64,000 bases of DNA. Source: Ziziphus jujuba (Eukaryota > Streptophyta > Magnoliopsida > Rosales > Rhamnaceae). The notes under the pieces are model-generated. The model saw nothing but the letters and a program-made list of their open reading frames with translations. It did not search any database and was not told where the DNA came from. Shown here one piece after another: positions 43,969-56,465 of the stretch. The stretch's first letter is position 1. Every line of letters starts with the position of its first letter. Location of the stretch: assembly GCF_031755915.1 (NCBI RefSeq), contig NC_083383.1, positions 2,484,001 through 2,548,000 on the forward strand. The letters are read 5' to 3'. The translations under genes were made by a program, and so were the position numbers.

Positions 43969-43973
43969 CTACT
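43969..43973. repeat. Target-site duplication, right of solo LTR
   Basis: CTACT, identical to 41187-41191. Confidence 0.82.
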
Positions 43974-44990
43974 CCTTTGGAATTGATTGTTTAAATAAAT
44001 TATTTTTGAAATTCAGATCCATGTACGACAAAAGTATTTAACGAAAGATATTGAATTTCAAAAACTTTGGCACTTCACTTAATTAATTATTTTAATGCAC
44101 TACTTCTATACGACTGAATCTTCAAACATTTGACCAAAACACATTATTAGCATTAATCATTGTAAGCATACTATGATTATCAATTGTTAAGTGTTATTAT
44201 GTCATATAATCATCATCATCATCATCATCTCTATCAATCAACACCATTAACATAGATACAAGCATTTATTACTTTCATAACCATTGTAACTTTTTAAGTG
44301 TTTGGTTTCCTATCACTATCACATACATATTACCATATTATTATTATTATTATTATTATTATCAAGTACTATCATCACCATTATTATTATTATTATCTTA
44401 TGTCAAGTAATTATTGAGATGCACACTTGTTGTTTATGCAGACAAAAGGATATTCAATAAGGAAATTATTTTATATGGTTATGAAATGTGCAGATTTGAA
44501 AGAATTGAAAAATAAAATTTGTTAGGTATTTGAATTCAATCTTAATATAATAATAAATTAAACTTAAAGACGAGGGCCAGATGTTGTGGATCAGAATTTA
44601 GAACAGCAAACGGCGCTGGATTTGGGCTTTTTAAACGGCCCGCTCTATTGCAGGTGGTGAGTGTGTGTTCGGAAGCCCAAATTATTGAGGACGGAAGTCC
44701 AAAATCAACGGTCAAATAACGGATAGGTTGGAAGGTTTGTTTTTACGCGTAAACGAAATTAAATTTGGTAAGGCGGCGAAGGCGACCGACCCTGTAATGA
44801 AAGCGAAAGAGAAAGTTGTAAATTGTGCATAGCCCAAAAAACGTGAAAATTGAAATAGGTGTGCGTATATCCATATACACGAAAACACGACCACGACCAC
44901 GACCAAAAGCATAGACACGCACGCACGCACGCACAGCACGCTTTGGCAAAAAATTTCAGAGGGGTGGGGGGAGGGAGAGTAGTGGCGCAA
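43974..44990. other. Intergenic region with ATC and ATT repeats
   Basis: Contains ATC repeats near 44210-44230 and an ATT run near 44337-44361. Promoter sequence of the metallophosphoesterase gene probably lies at the right end. Antisense frames at 44712-45038 have no domain. Confidence 0.55.
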
Positions 44991-44999
44991 AAAGAATAT

Positions 45000-46105
45000 G
45001 CCATTGTTATGTTCCTTACAGACATTCTCAGATGCCAAGTCGGTCTAAGAGAAACCCCACTCCTGCCTTTTCTTCTTCATTTTGTGTTTGTTGCCTTCTA
45101 CATGCACGCCTTCCTCTTTCTTCGCTCATCGCTTCTCTCTCAGGTAACCCTTTTTCCTTCCCATTTCTCCAAATTCTCTCTCTCTTTTTTTTTTTTTTCC
45201 TCCTGACTTTCGGAAGCATTTCTTCTTACTTTGCGTTTGGAAAAAAAAATTCTCTTTAATTTTGGCTTCCAAGGGTCGCGAACCGTCCTTCGAATTATAA
45301 GAAAGAAACCCTAAGCTTCATATGGTTGCTTAGAAGCTGGGGTTACTGAATTGAATGTGAATGAAGACCGTATGTTTAGTCTGATCTTAGAATACTCGTT
45401 TTGATTATGGGTTAAAAAGGTTTGGTGTCGTTTCCTCTGTGCTTTATCCGCGACGCAATTTTTGACTTGTTTTGCAATGCATTTTGTTGGTTTTCTGTTT
45501 CATGGTGTGTTTCAAAACTCTTTGTGACTAAAACAACTCAATTTATTGGAATTGAAGTGTTTTGACTTGATGATTGTTGGTTCTAATCATTTAATTAACT
45601 TATCATAGAAGTTACTGTCTTTTTGTTATTTATTAGAAACTCAAATTCTGTTTAATTATTGCTGTTGCTATTGATGGTGTAACTTTTCAATTAAAATGAA
45701 TTTACGTTCTGGTTCTCAAATCCTATAGGGTATAAGGAATGCAAAATGCATTAACATTTTCCATATACATATATATATGCTCCTGCTGTTTAACAGTTTT
45801 TGGGTCTGAATATTGAAGGAATGATGATGGATACATTATGTAACTAATTCTGTAAAAAAATGTGCATGAGATAGAAGGCCTTTGATTTTTAACAATAGAT
45901 AAACACGTTTAATGCCTTGGCCCCTCTTATTTCCCATAAAAAACTTTGAGTAATTTATATTGAGATTCTTTAATTAACTTGTTTTCTTCTGATTTCTTGT
46001 CAGGATTTTGGAGTTGGTTGCAGCTGTGGTTTTTGTTGGACCGATTGTTATATCTGCAAGAAGCTGAATCTAGCAGAATAACTTGAATGAGTAAAGGGTG
46101 ATCCA
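45000..46105 (+). promoter_or_regulatory. 5' UTR of the metallophosphoesterase gene, with intron and 4-codon uORF
   Basis: A pyrimidine-rich leader exon appears to end at 45143 (CTCTCTCAG before GTAACC). A second leader exon starts at 46004 after TTTCTTGTCAG. The intron would be 860 bp. A tiny upstream ORF, ATG AGT AAA GGG TGA at 46087-46101, ends 4 nt before the main ATG at 46106. The transcript start is not known. Confidence 0.6.
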
Positions 46106-49100
46106 ATGGGCTCTACTAAACAGTCTGTTGGTTTGTTAGATACCCTCAAAATGGAGAGGGTTAGGACGATTTTAACTCATACATATCCTTACCCCCATGA
46201 GCACTCACGCCATGCTGTAATTGCAGTTGTTGTGGGTTGCCTGTTTTTTATCTCTTCTGATAACATCCATACCCTTGTAGAGAAGTTAGACAACAACATT
46301 AAATGGTGGTCTATGTATTCCTGTTTGTTTGGTTTCTTCTATTTCTTTTCTTCTCCATTTATAGGGAAGACTATCAAACCCAGCTATTCAAATTTCAGTC
46401 GGTGGTAAGTTTTTTTCTCCGAATACTATCCAGTTTCTTTTGTACTTCTTCCTCATACTTATCCAACACTGTCTCTGTTAATTGACTGGATGAACCAATA
46501 GGTGTTTGTAATTTTGAGAAATTTTATTTTGCAGGTATATAGCTTGGATTTTAATAGCAGCTGTGTATCATCTTCCTAGTTTTCAGTCAATGGGAGTAGA
46601 CATGAGGATGAATCTATCTTTGTTTCTTGCTATATATGTCTCTTCCATTCTATTTCTTCTTGTCTTCCACATTATATTTCTAGGTCTTTGGTACATTGGT
46701 CTTGTTTCACGTGTGGCTGGAAAGAGACCTGAGATCTTGACCATTCTTCAAAACTGTGCTGTAAGATATATATATATATATATATATATATATTCTGTAT
46801 ATTTTATATTGTTTTAATTTCTATCATTTATTTTTTGGCATTTACAGTGAAGCTCTGAATATTGCTTTTGTGCATTTTTTTTATTTATTTTGGTCTAGGT
46901 CCTTAGTATAGCATGCTGTGTATTCTATAGTCATTGTGGTAACCGTGCGATTTTGAGAGAGAGACCACTAGAAAGAAGAACCTCTAACTGGTTTTCTTTC
47001 TGGAAAAAAGAAGAGAGAAATACCTGGCTTGCAAGATTCCTCCGAATGAATGAATTGAAAGATGAGGTCTGTTCATCTTGGTTTGCTCCAGTGGGGTCTG
47101 CCAGTGATTATCCACTTTTGTCGAAGTGGGTTATCTACGGCGAGGTACTGTTTGCCGAAGTTTTATTTTGAGATTTCTCTATTTACTGGATGTTCCATAC
47201 TTTTTTTTTTTTTTTTAATCTGTGTAATAATAATAATTGTTTGTCAATTTTTCAGTTAGCTTGCAATGGCTCATGTGCTGGTTCATCAGATGAAATTTCT
47301 CCTATTTACTCACTATGGGCCACTTTTATAGGCCTTTACATTGCCAATTATGTAGTGGAAAGGTCGACTGGGTGAGTGCTAATTATTAGCTTTACCATGT
47401 TTGATTATTGTGTCTTGATATAAATGGGATATAGAGCTATCTTTTATTAATGACGGTTGTTATTTGTATCTATTATCCGATGCTGCTTTCTTCAAATGTG
47501 TTCTTTATTTTAGTTGGATTCTTCCACTACAATAGGAATAAGAAACTGCATTCTCTCTTTCTTCCCCCAACAACAATGGGGAACTACTATTGAATGCCTT
47601 TTTCTTTGGAAGGGGGAGCAGGGGACTACATTGCTGTTAGCTTATTTTTACATTGTATGTATTGTTTGATAGACAAAATTGCCATTCCCTTCTTGAATAT
47701 CTCATCGAGATTGTAGGAACAAGAAGCAACTTCTTAGGGTTGTTTTATGGTGCTGCTATGCTGACTTCCTTCCTATGGCCAGTTTAGATGTTTGAATTAT
47801 GGTCTTTTGCTTACTTTCTGTTTCTTACTATAGTTGCTTGATAAGTAGATATCCACTGTTATTTATTTATTTATTTTTCTTTTCGGTTTTTTGGGATGAT
47901 TAGGTGGGCTCTTACCCACCCTTTGTCCGTTCAAGAATATGAGAAGGTGAAGAAGAACCAAATGAAGCCTGATTTTTTAGACATGGTTCCTTGGTATTCA
48001 GGGTATTTGTTCATTTATGTCCTACTTTTCTTTCTTTTTCCCTTTTAGGGGTAAATTAGCAGATGCTTACTTAGATTTTTTCACTTTGCTCATTTACAGA
48101 ACATCAGCTGATTTGTTCAAGACTGTTTTTGACCTCCTTGTTTCAGTAACTGTCTTTGTTGGTCGCTTTGATATGCGAATGATGCAGGTATAGTTTATAT
48201 GTTATTTTTTAAAAACTTTGTCATGCTTTAGTTTTACAGTATACTGTATATGTAATGGTAGTTATATATCTGAAAGAAATTGACTAGTTGACAAAGTCCT
48301 AAAAGACATAATCTTACTAATATAGTGCACATTACTTTTCTGGCCTTGAGATTGAGATTAAAATCATCTGCTGGTATATGTAAGTTAATTTGGAACAGCT
48401 TGGATTTTATAATGTCTATTTAATCAATCTACTCTACCATCTGCTCTTAACTCTATTAAGATTCTTTTTGAAAATGAATTATGTATATTGAATGGCATCT
48501 TATATGTTCTCTGTCCCATCATTAGGCAGCAATGGTTCATGATGGAGCTCGACAAGGGGATCTGTTATATGATCAATTAAGTGAGAAGGATGAACTTTGG
48601 TTTGACTTCATGGCTGATACAGGTGATGGTGGAAACTCATCTTATGCTGTAGCTCGGCTCCTTGCTCAGCCTTCTATTTCTGTTAATGGAGGTGATTCTT
48701 TGCTTAATCTACCTCGTGGAGACTTGCTTCTAATTGGAGGGGATCTTGCGTAAGTCTTCAATTACTATTTGTGATTGTGAATTGTGATTAATGCATGGCA
48801 GAATGGATAATTTATTATATAGTTTCAGACTTGTAACTAAGGAATTAAAACTACATCAGCATAACTGTGGTTGGTACAATTTAGCTCCAAATTAGTTCAT
48901 TGCCATAACATATCTTGAGAACTTACAAAACTAAGTATATGAATGAGTGAAATCTTAGTTTTTTAAACCATGTTGGTGTTTTATGAACTTTTATGAAAGT
49001 TTACACTTGAAGATGTTATCTATTTACTATTATTGTTAACTTGATATGCATAGTTGGAGTCATTTTATGTAAAGCTTAAGCTTTTGGAATAGTGTTAACA

Positions 49101-52100
49101 TAATGTGGTATCAAAGCCTTCTTGTCTTAAGCTTTAGAAATGATGGTAGCTTAACAAAGGCAAATAATTTTGAGTCCTAATCTGGTTGATTGGTTTAGTA
49201 AAAATAGTTTTTGGATTCGATGGCTTGCTTTGCCAAAGACTTGTTGGGAAAGTATACTTGTTTCGAGGCTAGTAGTATACAAGGAACTATTAAAAAAAAA
49301 AAAAAAAAAAAAGAAAATGTAATGTTTTGCACCGTGCTATAATATGGTATACTGTGTTTTGAATATAAAATTGTTATGGTTGAGAAGGCTAGAATTCAAA
49401 TAGCATTTAAATTTTATTAGTAAGACATCAAACCAGCGTCTTTCTTATGATCTGTTTCCCTTTTAAGTTTATATTTTCTCATATTGATTTAACCTGTCCT
49501 GGTATCTTACAGGTATCCTAATCCATCAACATTCACGTATGAAGGGCGCCTGTTTCGTCCTTTTGAATATGCTCTCCAGCACCCTTCATGGTATAAAGAA
49601 GGGCATATAGCTGTAAATAAGCCTGAGCTGCCCTATGGTGTGTCTGAACTAAAGCAATATGATGGACCTCAGTGTTTTGTTATTCCTGGAAACCATGGTT
49701 GGTCTTGATTCTCAGCTGTAAACCTCTTCTTTTTCCTTTTTTCTTTTTAAATACCTGTTTCTTTGTTTTAATCACCATATGTGAGAAATGTCTTGAAATC
49801 TGTAATGTTATCTTTTTCCCTTACAGATTGGTTTGATGGGCTTAATACCTTTATGAGGTATATATGTCATAAGAGCTGGTTGGGTGGGTGGTTTATGCCT
49901 CAAAAGAAGAGTTATTTTGCTTTGCAACTTCCGAAAAGATGGTGGGTATTTGGTCTTGATCTGGCACTCCATGGTGATATTGATGTGTACCAATTCAAAT
50001 TCTTTTCAGAACTAGTAAAGAACAAGGTACTTTCTTCTTTTAGTTCTCATTGTTTTAAAATTTTATTTAGGTTTGTCCATGGAACTTACTTCCAAATTGC
50101 TGCCTCTCAAGCATTAAACAAGCACAAAAGTGGAGAGGAAATTATTTTTATGTAGTGGAAGTTCTCTTAAGTATATTACTAAGACAAATAGTCATTTGAA
50201 ATTGAGTTCTGTGGGTTTAACTAACTTTAGACTTGGATACATTACAACATTTCGTCTTCCTTTATTTACGAAGGTAGAAACCTAATATAATTTTGTTCCA
50301 GTGCTATTCTGATATATGTCCCTATTGGAACAATTGATGCATATATGTGCCTATACAAAAATAGGGAACATGCTACTCCATACGCTTCTAGGGTTTTATT
50401 TTATTTTATGTTTTAAATTCTTTTTCATATTAAACTTCTTAAATATGTAACTGATTGACTTTTGCATGCTTATTGCACGATGTGCAATCAAGGTTGGAGA
50501 TGGTGATTCTGTGATCGTTATGACACATGAACCGAATTGGCTTCTTGATTGGTACTGGAATGATGTTACTGGAAAGAATATCTCACACCTGATTCGTGAT
50601 TATTTGAAAGGAAGGTGTAAGCTTCGAATTGCTGGGGACTTGCATCATTATATGCGGCATTCATTTGTTAACTCTGATGGGCCAGTCCAGGTGCAACATT
50701 TGCTTGTAAATGGATGTGGTGGGGCTTTTTTACATCCCACTCATGTCTTCAGTAATTTTAAGGAGTTTTATGGAGCTACGTATGAGAGCAAAGCTGCTTA
50801 TCCTTCTTTTGAAGATTCAAGCAGGGTAATTGGATTTTTGATTTCTGTAATTACACTGCCCTGCTTACCAAGTTTTCCAACATTGATTTGAAATCTTGCT
50901 TTTCATTCTAGATTGCACTGGGAAACATTTTGAAGTTTCGAAAAAAGAACTGGCAATTTGATTTTATTGGTGGAATTATATACTTCATTTTGGTCTTTTC
51001 TATGTTCCCACAGGTTTGTCTTTTACCAGCTCTTTAGCTATTCAGACTGCTAACGTATTTCCGTTATATTTAGGCATCATCATCTTCTTTCTTTCTGTAA
51101 TGTAGAAAGTTTTAGCTTCTGTACCAAGGTATTTGTTCATGTTACTGAGAAGATGACTGAATTTTTTTTTCCCCCGTCTTTTATAGTGTAAGCTTGACCA
51201 CATCTTGCAAGATGATACGTGTTCTGGTCACTTGAGGAGTTTCCTTGGCACTGTTTGGAATGCTTTTATATACATGCTGGAACATTCTTATGTCTCTTTA
51301 GCTGGTGCTTTGATGTTGCTAGTTGCTGCAATTACGTTCGTGCCCTCCAAAGTGTCACGGAAGAAACGAGCAATTATTGGAGTCATTCATGTTTCTGCAC
51401 ACTTGGCTGCAGCTCTTATTCTTATGTTGCTGTTGGAAATTGGTGTTGAGACATGTATCAGGCATAATCTACTAGCAACTTCAGGCAAGTTTTTGTTATG
51501 TGATATTTTTGAGTTTGTAATGGTCAAATAATTTATTCTTTGTAACAGAGTATCGACTTGATTTCTTTTGCCTCATATTTACATATATAAACTAAAAAAA
51601 GAAGAGGGTCCATTTGAAAATTAATTCTAAAGCTTCATTTTACATAATAGGCGTTAGCTTTTCAGATATACACGGAAAGCTATATTAATTTTGATTACAA
51701 TTATGTAAGCATCTAAGTTAGTCTTGATTCCGCTTTTTCACTTTGATGGATTTTATTGTTGTAGCTACATGTCAACACATGCATAGATGTTGTAAAGAAT
51801 GAAATAAAATAAAATATTTACGTTACAAGTTATACAAATTAATTGATGATGTAAATTTTTTTCAGGGTATCATAGTTTATATCAGTGGTATCAATCAGTG
51901 GAGAGTGAGCACTTCCCAGATCCAACTGGTCTTCGAGCACGTATGGAACAATGGACTTTTGGCCTTTATCCAGCATGCCTCAAGTATCTTATGTCTGCAT
52001 TTGATGTTCCAGAGGTTCAGAAAAAGCTGTTTATGCTGCTTTTTTCTTCTTTGTTATCGTTTTATTATGTTCATAAAAGATTATATGTATCAGGTAATGG

Positions 52101-52751
52101 CTGTCACAAGAACCAATATTTGCAAGAATGGAATGGAGTCACTTTCAAGAGGAGGTGCGGTCATCTATTATGCTTCTATCTTCTTATATTTCTGGGTGTT
52201 CTCAACACCCGTGGTTTCCTTGGTGTTTGGGAGTTACTTGTACATCTGCATCAACTGGTTTCACATACACTTTGATGAAGCCTTCTCCTCGCTCCGAATT
52301 GCTAATTATAAATCTTTCACTCGGTTCCACATCAAAAGCAACGGTGATCTTGAAGTTTATACACTTGCAGTTGATAAGGTAACCTCTATTGAAATGTATC
52401 GAAATATATCTCTCCTCCTCTGGGTTATGGCAAGGCATATGAACATGTGTAGTAATTTTGATAAAAGGATTTATTTAACCAACATTATCGAAAGAATTAG
52501 GTTCTCGAATGTTTAGGCATACAATTATGCTCTTTTTTGACAAGCAGGTACCCAAGGAATGGAAGCTGGACCCAGACTGGGATGGAGAGCCTAAACAGGT
52601 GTTGAGCCACGCTAGGAAGTTCCCAAGCAAATGGAGTGCAGCTGCTCCTCATCAGGACCCTATACATACTGTTAAAATTGTTGACCACTTTGTGATCCAT
52701 CAAACAGATAAAGTTGATTCTGGACCATGTAATGGATCAGCCATTTGCTGA
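46106..52751 (+). CDS. Membrane-anchored calcineurin-like metallophosphoesterase
   Basis: Fifteen coding exons: 46106-46404, 46535-46760, 46899-47144, 47256-47371, 47904-48002, 48100-48187, 48526-48749, 49513-49697, 49827-50026, 50493-50825, 50912-51013, 51187-51484, 51866-52014, 52094-52378, 52548-52751. They total 3054 nt, 1017 aa, in one frame. The N-terminal third has several hydrophobic membrane segments (HAVIAVVVGCLFFIS, LFLAIYVSSILFLLVFHII). The middle is a metallophosphoesterase domain with metal-ligand motifs LLIGGDLAYP (Asp431), PGNHDWFDG (Asn493, His494), MTHEPNW (His573) and AGDLHHY (His612/613). Four or more membrane segments follow. Such proteins are conserved in plants, and their substrate is not known. 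The intron after exon 12 has a GC donor (CAG/GCAAGT); the following exon confirms its frame. A short uORF precedes the start. Confidence 0.93.
46766..46793. repeat. TA microsatellite at a 5' splice site
   Basis: The TA run begins 5 bp after the donor GT of intron 2 of the metallophosphoesterase gene. Confidence 0.85.
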
Positions 52752-53769
52752 TCTGGACTCGTCATTCTGTAACATTAATTTAATTTCCTCCATTTAGAAA
52801 GCAATAGAAACCAAGAAAAGAAAATGGAAAAGAATTAAAAAAAAAAAAAAAAAGTGAGGGAATTATTCTGTGTATCCCTGTTTGCTAGTTGTTTCATCCA
52901 ATGGAAAAGACGGGTCAATGTTTGTCAACTAACAGATTGGGTCCACATAGGTATAGGGTACTCGTGTCGCAGATTAGATAATCTAATGATCTAATAGTTA
53001 GCAATTAAAGTATGTAATCCGTAGCCTGTAGGTAACCCTTTTACATTTAATCAGATGATGATGTTGTTGTTGCTGCTGTTGTTGTTGTTTTATTTTATTT
53101 TTTTTACACAATTCATTTGACCAGGGTAGCAATTGCTCAGTTTTTAAGTTTAGGGCATGCATGTCCAGCCATGTGAAACTGTCACCGTGTATGCTACAAA
53201 ATGAAGACAAATCGTTTTTCTTGTTCTTTGGTACATTTTCTAGTTGTCCGTTTCAGAAAATCGTTTCTATTTTTTTCTTTTATCATCATTAATTTTAAGG
53301 AAGAATCATTGTGAATGATGATTCAAGTATAGATTTGTTTGATTATAATGTCTCAAAATTAAATATTGTATGATGATTCAGGTACAGATTTGTTTGATTA
53401 GAATGGTTTATCAAAATTAAATGTTGTATTTAATTATTTGCGTGAATCCCGTTATCTATGATATTATGTAAGCAATTCATTCAGAATTCTGAGCAAACTA
53501 CATTTAAAACCTTTATTAGCATTTTAATCTACTAGTAGTATGTTTTTAACCAATAGAAGCCGAACGATTTTTGCATTTAGTATTCCATTGTTGACGAAAA
53601 ATACACCACACGGCGTGTGTTTCACTGGGCCGGAGAGGGTTAATGAGGACAACGGAGATCAGATTACAATTTATAAAAAAAAGAAAAAAAAAAATTGTAA
53701 AAAATAAAATCGGGAAAGGAAGGTGCCGAAGAAATTTTTATTTACACCAAGGTTTGGAAGGTGCAGAGG
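52752..53769. other. Intergenic region between convergent genes
   Basis: 3' ends of the metallophosphoesterase (plus) and the sulfotransferase (minus) lie here. A 55-bp tandem duplication occupies 53316-53425, and a GTT/GCT-rich run lies near 53058-53088. No gene was recognised. Confidence 0.6.
53316..53425. repeat. 55-bp tandem duplication
   Basis: Copies start at 53316 and 53371 with TGATGATTCA. Both contain AGATTTGTTTGATTA and TCAAAATTAAAT-TTGTA. They differ by a few substitutions. Confidence 0.8.
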
Positions 53770-56353
53770 TTAATAATCTGCATTGAGGAAAGTCTCATAA
53801 GATGTCCCTTTGAGTGCAGTCTGAACATCGTCCCAATTATCAACTTGACTGGATAAAGGAGCGGTGTGAATCTTAACCTGGAGGCTCTTAAGCTCTCTGT
53901 AAGGTAATTTCAGAAACTCTTGAAGATCCTTAAGTTTCTGCACAAGGAAAATAAATTAAACAGTGCTAATTATAAAAAAGTGGTGACAGTAAAAAATAAA
54001 TAAATAAATAAATAAAAATAAAAAGTGCTAATTATATAATACAAGTAGAAATAAAAAGGATATTACAGTGCGGTTCTTGATAATATCTTCGTAGTAAAGA
54101 ACTATGTGATAAGTGGTGTTGAAATATTGTATAGCTTTGGCACTTGTTTCATCTGTTTGCTTCAGCTCCGGTATCAGTAATGTGGCATTGATTTTGGGTT
54201 TGTATTTAGCTAGTATCTTAGCCTGCAACATACATTTTAAAGAAAAATGAGAGAGAGACAGAGAGAGAGGAGAAAGAAGACAAGAAGAAAAGAGAATCAG
54301 AGAGAGACCTCCACTGGAGAATGCACGTGAGACTTGTGGGTTCCATTGAGAAGTTTGGCATCTTTGTCATAAGAGTTTGCAAGTACAGAAATCATTCTAC
54401 GTAGCAAATTTCTTCTGAAAAGGAATATTGCAGCCACTCCATTTCTATTGAAATACTCCACTATCTCTTGGTGATGCTCCATCAGACCCTGTTACGGTGT
54501 GAGATACATATATTACGTACCATGCCAACTTTATGAAATAATATAATAATTAACAAATTTGTATTGAGAAAAACTGAGATTATATATATACCAATAATTT
54601 AAACATTCAATTTGATTTCCATGTTGATATAAGCTTTCCCTCTACATACAGAGATCCTAAAGTATTTAGCTAGCTGCAAATGTATTCAAATCTTAAGCTC
54701 CATTTTTTTTTTTTTTTTAAATTTTTTTCTTATGCATATTAGAGATTAGAGACAATTAAACTTTGGTAAATGGCTACCAAAAATAAAATCCACAGAGCTG
54801 GCTTTTATAGAAAGAGTCTGCAAAGTAACCAATAACTCTCCCTATCCTGATGTGCATGTGGGGAGCAGCCTTTTCAAAACTTGGCTTTTCTTAATCGTGA
54901 AAAGTACATTCAGTTTCATATAGATAATTGCTGAAGCTGGAGTATTGATTTTGGGAAATTTTCAATAACAAAAACTATAGATGTTACAAGTACTTTAGTA
55001 GCTATTCTGTAATTTGCAGATTAAATTCCATATCTGATATAGCTGCTGACCTGATTAAGCATCCATTTGAATCCGACAGCTGCCGAGCATTCATTCTTGG
55101 AAGCACTAGTAAACCAGTCAAGATTATAAACTTGATCCATGGTCTTCAAAATTGAAGAAATATTAAGCCTCCTATCTCTGACTGAAAATATTTCTCCATT
55201 GGAGCTCACATTCATATGACTATTTAATAACGTTTCAAACCATCCGCTTCCCGATCTCTGCATTGACAATATGGCAAAGTATCTTACAGGATTGCAGGCA
55301 CATTCCTCCCTGTAAAACCCATCATCACAGTCATCATATTCGAAATGGAATCTAGAACGGCATCTTGATCAGAGAGCAAAAACAATGACATTCATTTCCT
55401 ACCTTCTAAATGTTTGAGGATTTGGGTAATGCACATAGGGGAGTTCTGTTTGTTGAAGATCTGCAGAACCATGACAGGATTGGACGTCGTGGTCTAACAC
55501 TTTGATGTTTATGAATTTTGTTTTGTTGCGGCTGTTCATCTGCTTCAAACTCATTGAGTATATATAAAATCCACAAAATGTCGCAAATAATAGAAATGCC
55601 ATCCTCAATACCAGTGGAGATTTCTTAGGAGTCTTAATGACCAGAGTATCCTGTAAAAAACAGTATTATTTTTTAATTACTAATTAAGAATGCAGCACAA
55701 TTAATGAACTTTCACCAGGAAGACAGCATGAACATAAAAAAGTTGAGGATTAAAAATAAATAAATAAATAAAAAATTGCAAACGCTGTCACAGTGTAAGG
55801 AGGATAGTGGGCATACTACGGCTTCCATTTAAAACCTCCATCAAAGAAAATAAGACAACCAAAAGTAGAAGAAGATAGAACAAATTGATTAAAATGGATG
55901 TTGTTTTCTCATAGATCATGTTTGTTTAAGCTGAGAAAACCCTGGCGAAAGAAATGGTCAGAGTATGGGCTTTCTTGGAAAAAATCAGATCAAATCAATC
56001 ATTCAAAATATTAAAAGGGGTATGAGGCACATTTGATATCTGGCAAGAAAGAACCCCAAAATTTTATTTTTATTTTTTATTTTTAAAAAACAGCGGGTTG
56101 GTTGGAAACGAAAAAATAGTTGCACCAAGGCATTTTATTCTAAGAAAGCTCAACTTAGCTATGTCCAATAGCAGCGAAATAAAAACATGCATTTTGACAG
56201 AGAAAAAAAGAGAGATAATCGGAAGAAACCTGGAAGTAGTTTTTGAGAATATAGAAGTAAAATAAGTCACACGTTAAAAGGACAAAAGTAAGCTAAAGAC
56301 ACCATGATATAAGCTCAGCATACCTTGCTAAAGAAACAGATTACTTCCGTCAT
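53770..56353 (-). CDS. PAPS-dependent sulfotransferase, Golgi type II membrane protein
   Basis: Six minus-strand exons: 56324-56353, 55403-55650, 55051-55309, 54309-54488, 54067-54222, 53770-53937. They total 1041 nt, 346 aa. A short cytosolic N-terminus (MTEVICFFSKDTLVIKTPKK) is followed by one membrane anchor (VLRMAFLLFATFCGFYIYS), as in Golgi enzymes. The 5'-phosphosulfate-binding loop is QRSGSGW at residues 110-116. The 3'-phosphate-binding site is RRNLLRRMIS, with Arg205 and Ser213. The fold belongs to the P-loop sulfotransferase superfamily related to nodulation protein NodH. The acceptor in plants is not established; a sugar or peptide in the secretory pathway is inferred from the anchor. 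CTT and TC runs at 56421-56465 sit in the likely 5' leader. Confidence 0.9.
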
Positions 56354-56420
56354 TGATTCTTCTGGAGTTAAAGAGATTGAAGAAAGATAAATGGGCAGCA
56401 AGTAAAGTACAGTTGCTTTT

Positions 56421-56434
56421 CTTCTTCTTCTTCT

Positions 56435-56465
<31 letters not shown>
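56421..56465. repeat. CTT and TC microsatellites in sulfotransferase leader
   Basis: CTT repeats to about 56437, then a TC run to 56465. They begin about 70 bp upstream of the sulfotransferase start and read as GAA/GA on its coding strand. Confidence 0.85.
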
